Positions 34,875-43,435 of a stretch of DNA of 64,000 nt are shown piece by piece. The notes under the pieces are model-generated. The model saw only the letters and a list, made by a program, of their open reading frames with translations, was not told the DNA's origin and did not search any database. Source of the DNA: Mycobacterium sp. (GTDB taxonomy: Bacteria; Actinomycetota; Actinomycetes; Mycobacteriales; Mycobacteriaceae); NCBI GenBank assembly GCA_016197405.1, contig JACPVR010000012.1:216132-280131 (forward strand). The letters run 5' to 3'. The first letter of the stretch is position 1, and each line of letters starts with the position of its first letter. Made by a program: the position numbers and the translations under genes.

Positions 34875-36848
34875 ATGCGCCAAGGACCTCTGGCCGGGCG
34901 CTACCCGGCAGTGGCCGCCATGGTCACACTTGCCCTGATCCCCTACCTGGCATTGTCCGCCGCGCTTGATCCCCTCGTTCCGATCATCTCCGAACAACTG
35001 CACATGTCGACACAGTCGATGAGCCTGAGCTCCGGCCTGGGCAACGCGGCCTACGCCGTCGGGACGGTGCTCGCGGTGCAGTTCGCACAGCACCTGCCGC
35101 AACGCAGAATGCTGCTCGCCTATGCGGTGCTGCTCGTCGTCGGTTCGGTGCTGGCCGCCTCGGCGGTGAACGGCGGCATGTTCATCGCGGGGCATGTGCT
35201 GCAGGGCCTGGCCACCAGCATGCTGCTGATCGCCGCGGCTCCCCCGCTGACCATCGGGTTTCCGCGCGACAAGTTGCGTATCACCGCCGTGATCATGAAC
35301 ATGTGCGTTTTCGGCGCGGTCGCACTGGGTCCGTTCATCGGCGGTGTGCAGGCAGCGGCCAACGCCTGGCGCCCGTTGTTCTGGATCGTCGCCGGCATCG
35401 CACTGGTCGCGCTGCTGATGGCCGCACTGACCTTCGACGACGCCCCACCCGCCGATCTGGATGCACCGCGCGACCTTCCGGCGATCGCGCTGGCCGCCGT
35501 CGGCTGTACGGCGGCGTTCGTCGGTGCCGCGCAACTGACCAGCCACGGTTTCACCGACTTCGCGGTGTCGGCCCCGATGTTCGGCGGCCTGGCACTGATC
35601 GTGGCGCTGATCGTCTATCAATATCGGGCGCGGCGCCCATTGCTGACCATCCGCACGATGCTGACCAGTGCGATCCCGGTCGCAGGCGTGGGCGTCGCAC
35701 TGTTCGCCGCCGCCGCGTCGGTCGCCGCGACCGCGCTGACCGCCAACGTGTTCCTGCAGACCTACAGCCCGGTCCAGGTCGGGCTGCTGTACCTGCCCGA
35801 ACTCGGCGGAGCCGTGGTGATGGCGGTGGTGTTCGGCATCGTCATCTCGCGGCGCGCCATGCACTATCTGCCGCTTGTGGGAATGGGTCTGCTCGCGGCC
35901 GGGATCCTGGTGTTCCGCCTGGCGATTCCGGCCAATCAGCCTCTTGCGCTGCTGGGTGCCGGCCTGACCGGGCTCGCCCTCGGTGCGACCGTGGCACCGG
36001 CGTTGTTCGTCGCCGGTTTCTCACTGCAGTCGGCGAGCCTGCAACGCGTCTTCGCGATCATCGAGTTGTTGCGCGCCGTCGCCGCGTTCATGGTCGCGCC
36101 GATATTCGCCTACTTCGCGACGACGGTTTCCAGTGATCTGACCGAGGGCACCGGTATCGCGCTGTGGGTCGGGTTCGGACTTGCCGTCGGCGGCGCGGTG
36201 TTCGGTGTCGCGGTCTACGTCCTCAGCGGCGCCCGTCCGCAACGTCCCGATCTCGACGAGTTCCTCGACGGCGAGTCCCCCGCCTGGTACTCGCCACCAC
36301 TGCTGGCCCGGCTGCGGCCCGGCGTGACCGCTGCACCACCGGTATCCGCGCACACCCCGGCACAGGTCACCGCCGTCGGCCGGCCGGCGGAGTCGACCGG
36401 ATCCGGGCCGGTGCTCTTCGCCTACGACGGATCCGATCTCGCGGCGTGCGCGATCACACAGGCCGCAGGCCAACTGGTACCGCAACGCGACGCGTTGGTG
36501 GTCTGCGTCTGGCAGCCCGTCGATGTCGGCTTCACCCCGACCGACGCGACCCATTTCAACGCCGATCAGGCCACCGAGGTCCGGCAGGCCGCGGAGCGCA
36601 CCGCCGCGCACGGGGCCGCGTTGGCATGCGCGGCCGGGTTCCGCGCGCGCAGCGAGGCCGTCGAAGCCACCCCGACGTGGAAGGGGATCGTCGCCAGCGC
36701 GGACCGGCACGACGCCGGCCTGATAGTGCTGGGACCGCACCGTCGCGACGGCCTGCTGGGACATCTGCAGGGCAGTGTCGCCGCGGCAGTGATGGCCCAC
36801 ACCGCCACGCCCGTGCTCATCGTGCCCCAGCAGCTGTGCCCGCAGTGA
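34875..36848 (+). CDS. MFS transporter fused to a C-terminal universal stress domain
   Basis: 657 residues. Residues 1-460 are an MFS transporter of the 14-helix drug:H+ antiporter style (LIPYLALSAALDPLVPIISEQL at the start). After a Pro-rich linker, residues about 508-655 form a UspA domain: VLFAYDGSDLAACAITQA at the start and VLGPHRRDGLLGHLQGSVAAAVM as the nucleotide loop. Usp domains bind ATP or AMP and often report energy or stress, so transport may be gated by nucleotide; that is inference. ATG 34875 excludes upstream codons without support. Confidence 0.85.
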   Translation: MRQGPLAGRYPAVAAMVTLALIPYLALSAALDPLVPIISEQLHMSTQSMSLSSGLGNAAYAVGTVLAVQFAQHLPQRRMLLAYAVLLVVGSVLAASAVNGGMFIAGHVLQGLATSMLLIAAAPPLTIGFPRDKLRITAVIMNMCVFGAVALGPFIGGVQAAANAWRPLFWIVAGIALVALLMAALTFDDAPPADLDAPRDLPAIALAAVGCTAAFVGAAQLTSHGFTDFAVSAPMFGGLALIVALIVYQYRARRPLLTIRTMLTSAIPVAGVGVALFAAAASVAATALTANVFLQTYSPVQVGLLYLPELGGAVVMAVVFGIVISRRAMHYLPLVGMGLLAAGILVFRLAIPANQPLALLGAGLTGLALGATVAPALFVAGFSLQSASLQRVFAIIELLRAVAAFMVAPIFAYFATTVSSDLTEGTGIALWVGFGLAVGGAVFGVAVYVLSGARPQRPDLDEFLDGESPAWYSPPLLARLRPGVTAAPPVSAHTPAQVTAVGRPAESTGSGPVLFAYDGSDLAACAITQAAGQLVPQRDALVVCVWQPVDVGFTPTDATHFNADQATEVRQAAERTAAHGAALACAAGFRARSEAVEATPTWKGIVASADRHDAGLIVLGPHRRDGLLGHLQGSVAAAVMAHTATPVLIVPQQLCPQ

Positions 36849-36936
36849 CCTGTGCCGGTTGAGCCGGTGGCACCCGGGGAATACCCCCACCACGACGCAG
36901 GTTGCGCTGACCAGCGCTCATCGACAGGGGTAGATC

Positions 36937-37776
36937 ATGAAATTCGGGATCTCGACATTCGTCACCGATGACGGCATCGACCCGGTGACGCTGGCCCGCG
37001 CCATAGAGGAGCGGGGATTCGATTCGCTGTCGATCGCCGAACACACCCACATCCCGGCGAGCCGGGAATCGGCGTACCCGCCCGGTGGTGACTTACCGGA
37101 CATGTACTACCGGACGCTGGACCCGTTCGTCACCCTCGCAGCCGCCGCGGCGGTGACCTCGCGGATCGAACTCGTCACGGGCATCGCCCTGCTCATCCAG
37201 CGTGACCCGATCGTCACCGCGAAGGAGGCCGCCAGTATCGACCTGATCTCCGGTGGGCGGTTCGTCTTCGGGGTCGGCGCCGGCTGGAACATCGAGGAGC
37301 TCCGCAACCACGGCACGGACCCGAAGACCCGGGGCGCGCTGCTGGATGAGCGCATCGAGGCGATCACATCGTTGTGGACCACCGAGCCTGCCGAATACCA
37401 CGGTAAGTACGTGGACTTCGACCCCGTGTACCTGCGTCCCAAGCCGGTCCGAAAGCCGCATCCGCCCATCTTCATCGGCGGCGACTCCGATGCGACCGTC
37501 AAGCGGATCATCCGCCACGGCGCCGGGTGGATATCCAACCCCCTGCCGGCCGAGCACCTGGCAAAGCACATCGGCCAGATCCGCGACGGCGCGGGCCACG
37601 ACGTGCCCTTGATACAGTTCGGCACTCCCGCCGACCCCGAATACTGGCGCGCGGTACAGGATCTCGGTTTCGAGCAGGTCGCGCTGTTGCTTCCCTCTGC
37701 GCCGCGCGACGAGGCACTGCGGGTACTCGACGAATACGCCGCCCTGGTGACGGAGTACCGAACAGCTCACGGGTGA
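36937..37776 (+). CDS. LLM-class F420-dependent oxidoreductase
   Basis: 279 residues of the TIGR03619-like F420 luciferase family: MKFGISTFVTDDG, FDSLSIAEHTHIP, GIALLIQRDPIVTAKEAASIDLISGGR and VGAGWNIEELRNHG. Such enzymes use reduced F420 on many lipids and xenobiotics; the substrate is unknown. The 88-base upstream gap has GGGGAATACCCCC, an imperfect repeat without clear assignment. ATG 36937 follows GGGGTAGATC. Confidence 0.88.
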   Translation: MKFGISTFVTDDGIDPVTLARAIEERGFDSLSIAEHTHIPASRESAYPPGGDLPDMYYRTLDPFVTLAAAAAVTSRIELVTGIALLIQRDPIVTAKEAASIDLISGGRFVFGVGAGWNIEELRNHGTDPKTRGALLDERIEAITSLWTTEPAEYHGKYVDFDPVYLRPKPVRKPHPPIFIGGDSDATVKRIIRHGAGWISNPLPAEHLAKHIGQIRDGAGHDVPLIQFGTPADPEYWRAVQDLGFEQVALLLPSAPRDEALRVLDEYAALVTEYRTAHG

Positions 37777-37854
37777 GACTTGGACGGAGGCGGTCTGCCG
37801 TCGCCCACCGTGCCGGACGTTTTGGAGGGTGGCACAGGGGGAAGGGCTAGCACT

Positions 37855-38619
37855 ATGGAGGCAACGGTCACCCCAGAGGCAGAGGATGCCATCGCCGATA
37901 TCGCGCGGCGGCACAGGTTGTCGCGCGAGACGGTGTTGGCGATGTTGTTGGCAGTACATGCCGGCGGAGGCACGATGGCTCAGTTCGCCATCCCGGAGCT
38001 CGGCGGATCCGGACAGTGGATGCGCGGCGGTATGACGATGGTCGGCAACATGTTCGACAACGCACTCAAGGCACGCGTCGATGCACTGTGCGACGAGTTG
38101 GCCCACCTGGTCGCCACGACCGAGGTCTTTCCGGCGTCGAGCAGGGACCGACGGGGCGGGTTCGCCGGCGCGAGTTGGTGGCCGGCCGAACTCGGGACAC
38201 CCAGTTCGTCGGGTGGCCAGAACGAGGCACGGTATGCGGTTTTTCCCGGGACTCGGCGGCTGGCGGTCCAGATCAACGGCAGGACAAGAGTTTTCGACAC
38301 CGGTGAGCACCGGATCGGTGGAGTGCAACAGCAGCAAGGTGGCGGGTCGGGCTCGGTGAGTTTCACCAGCCAGCTCGGCACCTTCGAGCTTTCCGACCTG
38401 CCCGAGGTCGGCGGTCCGGGGCAGGCTGCCGATGCTGCTCGGCCCGCGACGGTGCCGGACCCACCGGCGGCGGCCTCCGCTGTCTCCCCCGCCGCAGCCT
38501 CCGGGGATCCGGCAGCGCTCATCGCGGCAATCGAATCGCTGGCCGGACTACACCAGCGCGGGATCCTCACCGACGAGGAGTTCGCGGCGAAGAAGGCCGA
38601 GCTACTCGCCAGGATCTGA
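37855..38619 (+). CDS. SHOCT-domain protein of unknown function
   Basis: 254 residues from ATG 37855. The middle part is not recognised: it has GGSGQWMRGGMTMVGNMFDNALKARVDALC and a beta-rich segment with a Gln run (VQQQQGGGSGSVSFTS). A Pro/Ala linker leads to a C-terminal SHOCT helix pair, LAGLHQRGILTDEEFAAKKAELLARI. SHOCT often mediates oligomer or membrane association. A TTG at 37780 would extend it by 25 residues without support. Confidence 0.7.
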   Translation: MEATVTPEAEDAIADIARRHRLSRETVLAMLLAVHAGGGTMAQFAIPELGGSGQWMRGGMTMVGNMFDNALKARVDALCDELAHLVATTEVFPASSRDRRGGFAGASWWPAELGTPSSSGGQNEARYAVFPGTRRLAVQINGRTRVFDTGEHRIGGVQQQQGGGSGSVSFTSQLGTFELSDLPEVGGPGQAADAARPATVPDPPAAASAVSPAAASGDPAALIAAIESLAGLHQRGILTDEEFAAKKAELLARI

Positions 38620-38690
38620 GGCCAGTCCCAGATGGTGGTTCCGATTCACCGTCGCGCCATGGCACATCCGTGCTCGCAACAGCCGCATTA

Positions 38691-38704
38691 GGGACCAAAG
38701 CATC
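38691..38704 (+). promoter_or_regulatory. DosR-like box upstream of the 92-residue gene
   Basis: GGGACCAAAGCATC agrees with the DosR core GGGACTWWAGTCCC at 10 of 14 positions, with the left half nearly perfect. It lies 83 bases upstream of ATG 38787. The only other feature in the 167-base gap is a weaker GGGCTTTGCGACTC. Confidence 0.4.
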
Positions 38705-38786
38705 TGCCAGACAGGGCTTTGCGACTCCTGCCCCGACCGCACAGCGGTGCTTTCCTGGATGTCAGGGTGTTTGCGAGGAGGCGGCT

Positions 38787-39065
38787 ATGCGATCACTGCG
38801 CTATCTGGTCCGGCGCGTCGTACAACCCGCGCCGACCTATTGGCTCACCGACTGCTTGCATGAGGGACGCAGCGTGCGGGTCTCGGTCGACGAGATCGCC
38901 GGCACCCTATCGGACTGGCTGGCCGAGCTGGGCGCCCGCAGTCCACTCGCCGACGAGCTCGGGCAGACGGTCCGGGCCGGTGACTGGATGACCGCGCACA
39001 TCATCGCCGACAGCTTGTCGGTGACGTTGTATCCGGTCGGCGGCGGGCGCGTCAGCTCAAGATGA
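38787..39065 (+). CDS. Hypothetical protein, 92 residues
   Basis: ATG 38787 has GAGGAGGC six bases upstream. The basic N-terminus (MRSLRYLVRRVVQP) is followed by TYWLTDCLHEGRSVRVSVDEIAGTLSDWLAELG and an acidic middle. One Cys, no membrane segment, no domain recognised. It starts downstream of a DosR-like half site and overlaps the 3' end of the convergent Cys-containing gene by 14 bases. It may belong to a hypoxia or stress regulon by location only. Confidence 0.6.
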   Translation: MRSLRYLVRRVVQPAPTYWLTDCLHEGRSVRVSVDEIAGTLSDWLAELGARSPLADELGQTVRAGDWMTAHIIADSLSVTLYPVGGGRVSSR

Positions 39066-39435
39066 TGTTCCGCCGGTGCGCCGCGATCGCCTTCTGCATC
39101 TCCTTGCGGGACAGCTCGTGTGTTCCGCATTCACAACCGGCGGGGACGATATCGCTCGTCATCGGTCCGGCTTGCAGAAGATCGGCAAAACGTGTGCCAT
39201 GCCGTCCGCCTTGGTGGGCCACATCGATGAAGTCGCGGTCACCGTGTGCATGCGGGCCCACCCGTGATTCGAATACCGCGCCGATGGCGGTGTCGAAGAC
39301 CGCACCCACGTGGTGGCTTCGGCCGCAACGCAATCGCAGTAGCGCCCGGTCGTCGCGCTCGTCGCCGAGATCGTCGATGGCTCGCATCGCCACGGCGGCG
39401 CGTTCGGTCGGGCTGAGGTCGACATGCTGGCTCAT
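39052..39435 (-). CDS. Conserved hypothetical protein with Cys pair
   Basis: 127 residues from ATG 39435, with GAGGGG five bases upstream; ATG 39438 is an alternative. Sequence features are LRLRCGRSHHVGAVFDTAIGAVF, VGPHAHGDRDFIDVAHQGGRHG and PAGCECGTHELSRKEMQKAIAAHRR. The three Cys and several His suggest a metal-binding fold. I do not know an assigned name. It is downstream of the RafH-like gene on the same strand, 64 bases apart, and may be its operon partner. Confidence 0.65.
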   Translation of the reverse strand: MSQHVDLSPTERAAVAMRAIDDLGDERDDRALLRLRCGRSHHVGAVFDTAIGAVFESRVGPHAHGDRDFIDVAHQGGRHGTRFADLLQAGPMTSDIVPAGCECGTHELSRKEMQKAIAAHRRNIILS

Positions 39436-39499
39436 CATTACCCCTCGTCCTTGAGTCATTCGGAACCGATGTTTGTGCCCGGCAAGAGTTGTGCCGCAC

Positions 39500-40297
39500 T
39501 CAACCTGCCGGCGTGATCAGGCCGTAGTGCCCGTCGTAGCGGTGGTAGAGGACACTTGCCCTGCCCTGGTCGGCGTCGATGAAGAACAGAAACGGCAGGC
39601 CCGTCAGGGTCAGGCGCTCGGTGGCCTGCTCGACGGTCATACATGCCACCGTGTGCGGGCTTATCGTCACGGGCGCCTCGAACGGTGCCAGCTCCGCCCT
39701 CAAACCGGGGTCGACCAGCGCGACCCGATAACCCGCGGAGCCGTCGCGATATACGACAGCCGCTGTGCGCGTGCTCTTTTCGGTGAACATGTGGAAGTCG
39801 TAGTCCAGGAAGTCGAGCTCCTCGACCGCCTCGTCGATCGAGCAGGGTGCCACCGCAAAGGTCTGGCGCCGCAGCACCTGTCGTTCGGCAGCCGGACGAG
39901 GAAAGTAGGTCGGGCGAGGCGTCGGCTCGTAGTCATGGCGCCAGCCCCGCGCATCGGGCGCGGTGTGAATTCGTTTGTCGTACTGCTTTTCGACGTGTTC
40001 GAGTCGCCGCCGCAGCCTGGCTTGGAGGCGATCGACCGCTTCGCGTGCTGTCGCGGCGCGGACCTGTGCACGTACCAACTGTCCGTCGACATCGAGGTTG
40101 GCCTGCGCGACGACGGGTTGCTCGACCGCCGGGTCGTGATGCTTGACGAATTTGATGTGGGCCCGCAGGACAGGCCGATGCGCTTGGCGTGCAAGCTCAC
40201 CGATCTTGTCCCTGGCATACTCGGCAGCACCGGGGAAGTCGCCGTGTGTCGTGATGTTGATGTCGGGTTCCCGCAGCAGCTCGGTGTCGTCTCGCAT
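39500..40297 (-). CDS. rafH: RafH-like ribosome hibernation factor
   Basis: 265 residues. The N-terminal S30AE/HPF-like part is DINITTHGDFPGAAEYARDKIGELAR and following. The C-terminal half holds two tandem copies of the S30AE C-terminal module: RRQTFAVAPCSIDEAVEELDFLDYDFHMFTE, then PHTVACMTVEQATERLTLTGLPFLFFID with YHRYDGHYGLITP. Length and duplication fit the mycobacterial RafH/Rv0079 type, which binds ribosomes under hypoxia in the DosR regulon, rather than the RafS type. A DosR-like box lies 35 bases upstream of ATG 40297. Confidence 0.75.
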   Translation of the reverse strand: MRDDTELLREPDINITTHGDFPGAAEYARDKIGELARQAHRPVLRAHIKFVKHHDPAVEQPVVAQANLDVDGQLVRAQVRAATAREAVDRLQARLRRRLEHVEKQYDKRIHTAPDARGWRHDYEPTPRPTYFPRPAAERQVLRRQTFAVAPCSIDEAVEELDFLDYDFHMFTEKSTRTAAVVYRDGSAGYRVALVDPGLRAELAPFEAPVTISPHTVACMTVEQATERLTLTGLPFLFFIDADQGRASVLYHRYDGHYGLITPAG

Positions 40298-40331
40298 ACC
40301 TCATTGCTACGCGCGCCCGGCGGCCCCAGAC

Positions 40332-40345
40332 AGGGCCGAAAGTCA
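40332..40345 (-). promoter_or_regulatory. DosR-like box upstream of the RafH-like gene
   Basis: On the minus strand TGACTTTCGGCCCT resembles the DosR core GGGACTWWAGTCCC. It is 35 bases upstream of the start, a usual position for an activator box. Two outer positions differ. Confidence 0.45.
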
Positions 40346-40398
40346 TCGGGTCCAGGGTTGATGGACCACCCCGGCGTCCGGCCGAGGCCCCTGCCGCG

Positions 40399-41139
40399 CT
40401 AGTGCTGCCCTATCCACCGCTGCGCCGCCTTCGACGCCCGCGACAACGCGCCGTACTCGCCCAGGTAGTCGGCGACGGCGCCCACCGCGGGCAGCATGCC
40501 CACGTATCTGAAGAGCGCGCGGGGCCGCGGACGCTTCGCCACTTCGCCCCCGACGGCGTCGAGAACCCCCCTCAGCCGCCAGATGGCCTGCGGAACCGCC
40601 GACGGCGACAACGAGATGCCCTCGTGCTGATCGGTGCCGGCGACCCCGGTCACCGCGTCCGGCGACAGCTCGCGATGGCACAGCACCGCCGCCAGGAGCC
40701 GGACCTGCTCGTCGCGGTCGCGGATACCCACCTCGCGAGCCACCGCGCACAGCACTATGGCCTGATTGGCGAAACCCAGCAGATCCTGGATCGGCAGCCG
40801 GTCGGCGAGCACCCCGAACACACCGGGAAAGGCCACGGCGACGGTGTTCACCGCACCCACTCGGTGCACCCACCAGTCGATACGGGATTCGGTGTCCATG
40901 TCGTCCCAGGCCGCGGTGCCCGGCACATCAGCGGTGTCCAGAATCCACGCCAGTGCGTCGGCCGCCTTGTCCAGGCCACCACCGGCAGTTCCGGTTCGCC
41001 GCGTCCGGTCCTTCAGGCCCAGCGGATCGGTTTCGGCGAGCACATCGAGCACCGGATTGATGATCGCCACGGCACGCCGCAGTACGCATACGACCTGCGC
41101 GTCGCTGATCGTCACTTTCGGGGTCGGGATGAGATTCAC
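40399..41139 (-). CDS. Hypothetical protein (helical, conserved-looking)
   Basis: About 246 residues from GTG 41139. Helical, with no clear signal or membrane span except a mildly hydrophobic stretch VAVAFPGVFGVLADRLPIQDLLGFANQAIVLCAVA. The C-terminus RYVGMLPAVGAVADYLGEYGALSRASKAAQRWIG resembles EcsC-like helical proteins but too weakly to assign. It lies upstream of the RafH-like gene on the same strand; the 101-base gap holds the DosR-like box. It is divergent from the old yellow enzyme. Confidence 0.6.
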   Translation of the reverse strand: MNLIPTPKVTISDAQVVCVLRRAVAIINPVLDVLAETDPLGLKDRTRRTGTAGGGLDKAADALAWILDTADVPGTAAWDDMDTESRIDWWVHRVGAVNTVAVAFPGVFGVLADRLPIQDLLGFANQAIVLCAVAREVGIRDRDEQVRLLAAVLCHRELSPDAVTGVAGTDQHEGISLSPSAVPQAIWRLRGVLDAVGGEVAKRPRPRALFRYVGMLPAVGAVADYLGEYGALSRASKAAQRWIGQH

Positions 41140-41246
41140 CCAGGAAAGGTGACCCGGCGGCGACGTGGCCAAACGTGATGCATTCGGCAGTGCTCGCCGT
41201 GAACCGCGCGGGAATCGCCGTCCAGGCCGTCGTGTTGGATCGGTTC

Positions 41247-42341
41247 GTGGCAATCGACGAGCTTTTTGAACCGTTCACGACCCGATCACTGACCGCGCCG
41301 AACCGTTTCGCGATGGCGCCGATGACCCGGCAGGCCTCGCCCGGCGGGGTTCCCGGCCCCGCCGTCGCCGAGTACTACCGTCGTCGCGCGGCAGGCGGTG
41401 TCGGACTGATCATCACCGAAGGCATCCGGCTGCCCGATCCCGCCGCTGGGCACCCCTATTCGATCCCCACGCTTGCCGGCGACGACGTCCTCGCCGGCTG
41501 GAGGCGGGTCGTCGACGCCGTACACGGCGAGGGTGGCACCATCGCCGCACAGCTGTGGCACCAGGGCGTACAGCGCGATGACGCCGACGGCGTTGTTCCG
41601 GTCGGACCGTCCGGCATCGACGGCCTGGGCAAGCCACGTGGACGCGCGCTGGCCACCGGAGAGCTCGGCCAGATCGCCGACCTGTTCGCCCAGAGTGCCG
41701 CCACCGCGCGGGCCGTCGGATTCGATGCCATCGAGATCCACGGCGCCCACGGTTACCTGCTGGACGAGTTCTTCTGGGAGCGGACCAACCTGCGCACCGA
41801 CGGTTACGGCGGAACCCTCGCCGCACGCACCCGCTTCCCGGCCGAGGTGGTACGTGCGGTACGTGACGCCGTCGGACCGGACTATCCGATCATCTTCCGT
41901 TTCTCGCAGTGGAAGGGCACCGATTACGCCGCCACGATCGCCGATGACCCGAACGAGCTGCAGGAGTTGCTTACCCCGTTGGTAGCGGCCGGAGTCGACG
42001 TGCTGCACCCGTCGACGCGCAGGCACTACGCCCCGGCATTCCCCGGCGTGGACGATCGGCTCAGCCTTGCCGGGTGGACCAAGAAGGTCACCGGTGTGCC
42101 CGTGATCGCGGTCGGCTCGGTGGGGTTGGAGACACAGTTCCGCAGCGAGAAGCAGGGTGAGGTCATCCAACCGGCCGGTGTCGACCGCCTCGTCGAACAG
42201 TTCGACGCCGGTGAATTCGACGTGGTGGCGATCGGGCGCGCGTTGCTGGCAGATCCCGCTTGGGTCAACAAACTGCGCGACGGACAACTCGACCGGTTCG
42301 CCGGCTACAGCGCGGAGCAGGCACTGGCCACGTTGGCATGA
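41247..42341 (+). CDS. Old yellow enzyme-family FMN oxidoreductase
   Basis: 364 residues from GTG 41247. OYE barrel motifs: NRFAMAPMTRQASPGG, IAAQLWHQGVQ, IEIHGAHGYLLDEFFW (the substrate His pair region), RTDGYGGTL and a C-terminal phosphate-binding VIAVGSVG followed by AIGRALLADPAW. It reduces activated C=C bonds with NAD(P)H. TTG 41235 is a possible earlier start. It precedes the SDR by 161 bases that contain a promoter, so it is probably a separate unit. Confidence 0.88.
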   Translation: MAIDELFEPFTTRSLTAPNRFAMAPMTRQASPGGVPGPAVAEYYRRRAAGGVGLIITEGIRLPDPAAGHPYSIPTLAGDDVLAGWRRVVDAVHGEGGTIAAQLWHQGVQRDDADGVVPVGPSGIDGLGKPRGRALATGELGQIADLFAQSAATARAVGFDAIEIHGAHGYLLDEFFWERTNLRTDGYGGTLAARTRFPAEVVRAVRDAVGPDYPIIFRFSQWKGTDYAATIADDPNELQELLTPLVAAGVDVLHPSTRRHYAPAFPGVDDRLSLAGWTKKVTGVPVIAVGSVGLETQFRSEKQGEVIQPAGVDRLVEQFDAGEFDVVAIGRALLADPAWVNKLRDGQLDRFAGYSAEQALATLA

Positions 42342-42349
42342 CGGCTGGA

Positions 42350-42396
42350 TTGACACCCTTACTGTGACCTTATTTATGCCTTATTTTTCTTAAGAA
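42350..42396 (+). promoter_or_regulatory. Promoter and palindrome upstream of the SDR gene
   Basis: TTGACA (42350-42355) is followed 15-17 bases later by an AT-rich TATTTATG. A perfect ten-base palindrome TTCTTAAGAA lies at 42387-42396, just downstream of the predicted -10, where a repressor would block transcription. This is one of the most AT-rich intergenic segments in the window. Confidence 0.45.
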
Positions 42397-42502
42397 GTCG
42401 TGTACGGTGGGGACTTCAGCGGCCGGCTATGGCGCACCTGCGGCACGATCTCGCAGGTCAACGCACAGGCGGTCGCACCGGCAGTGACGGAAGGAACCCG
42501 AC

Positions 42503-43246
42503 ATGCAGCCCACGACACCGCAGCGAATCGTGTTGATCACCGGAGCATCGAGGGGAATCGGCGCCGAGGTCGCCCAGCAGCTCGCCGCCCCTGACACCCA
42601 CGTGATCGTGAACTACCGGGAGAAGTCCAAACGCGCAGAGACCATCGCCGCGGCCATTCGAGACGCCGGAGGGCACGCATCGACACTGGCGGCCGACATC
42701 TCCGATGAGGCCGACGCCACCGCGATGATCGAATCAGTGGCGCAGCGGTTCGGGCGCCTGGACACCTTGATCCTCAACGCCTCGGGCGGCCTCGAGCTCG
42801 GGGCCGATCCCGGCTACGCCATGCGTCTCAACCGCGACGCCCAGCGCCGGTTGGCGCAGCTGGCGCTGCCGCTGATGCCGGTGGGCGGGCGGATCGTCTT
42901 CGTCACCAGCCACCAGGCACACTTCTTTCCGAACAAGGCGGTGCCGAAGGGCTATGCCGGCGTTGCGGCAAGCAAACGCGCCGGCGAGACCGCGCTCTAC
43001 GCGATGCGTTCGGCCTTCAGTCGCGCGGGAATCCATTTCACCGTGGTCTCGGGTGACATGATCGACGGCACCATCATCGTCAGACTTCTGGAACGTCGCG
43101 ATCCGGGCGCCGTCGAGGCCCGCCGCAGCAGCGTGGAATTGCCGACAGTGCACGAGTTCGCGGCGGCGATCGTCAACGCGACCACCATCCCGAATCCCTC
43201 CGGCATCGTCTACGTCGGTGGTGCCGATTGCCTCATGACGGCGTGA
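42503..43246 (+). CDS. SDR-family protein with displaced catalytic Tyr
   Basis: 247 residues. TGASRGIG at 13-20 binds NADP(H) and LNASGG replaces NNAG. The active-site block is GYAGVAASKRAGE: Lys is present but the residue four before it is Val, and the Tyr lies two residues earlier. Ser of TSHQAH is kept. Either the Tyr works from the shifted position or the protein has lost dehydrogenase activity. Classical-length SDR otherwise. A palindromic operator candidate lies upstream. Confidence 0.8.
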   Translation: MQPTTPQRIVLITGASRGIGAEVAQQLAAPDTHVIVNYREKSKRAETIAAAIRDAGGHASTLAADISDEADATAMIESVAQRFGRLDTLILNASGGLELGADPGYAMRLNRDAQRRLAQLALPLMPVGGRIVFVTSHQAHFFPNKAVPKGYAGVAASKRAGETALYAMRSAFSRAGIHFTVVSGDMIDGTIIVRLLERRDPGAVEARRSSVELPTVHEFAAAIVNATTIPNPSGIVYVGGADCLMTA

Positions 43247-43435
43247 CACGGCGAAACCGTCTTCTGGACAACGCATTCGATCCCCGGGCGATATAAATCC
43301 AGATCCGCGACATATCTGCGCCAAGTCGCCGCCGGAGGGCCGCGCTGCGGTTACAGTCGGGACCATAGATAGGTTGCCGGCTTCAAGCCCACGTGGTCGG
43401 CCATCACCGTCATAGCGACGCCCGGAGATGCCTCC

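Noticed and set aside
36870..36885. GGGGAATACCCCC upstream of the F420 LLM gene, possible metal-regulator site.
   Set aside because: Arms are only four G and four C with an asymmetric centre; no copper or zinc genes are near.
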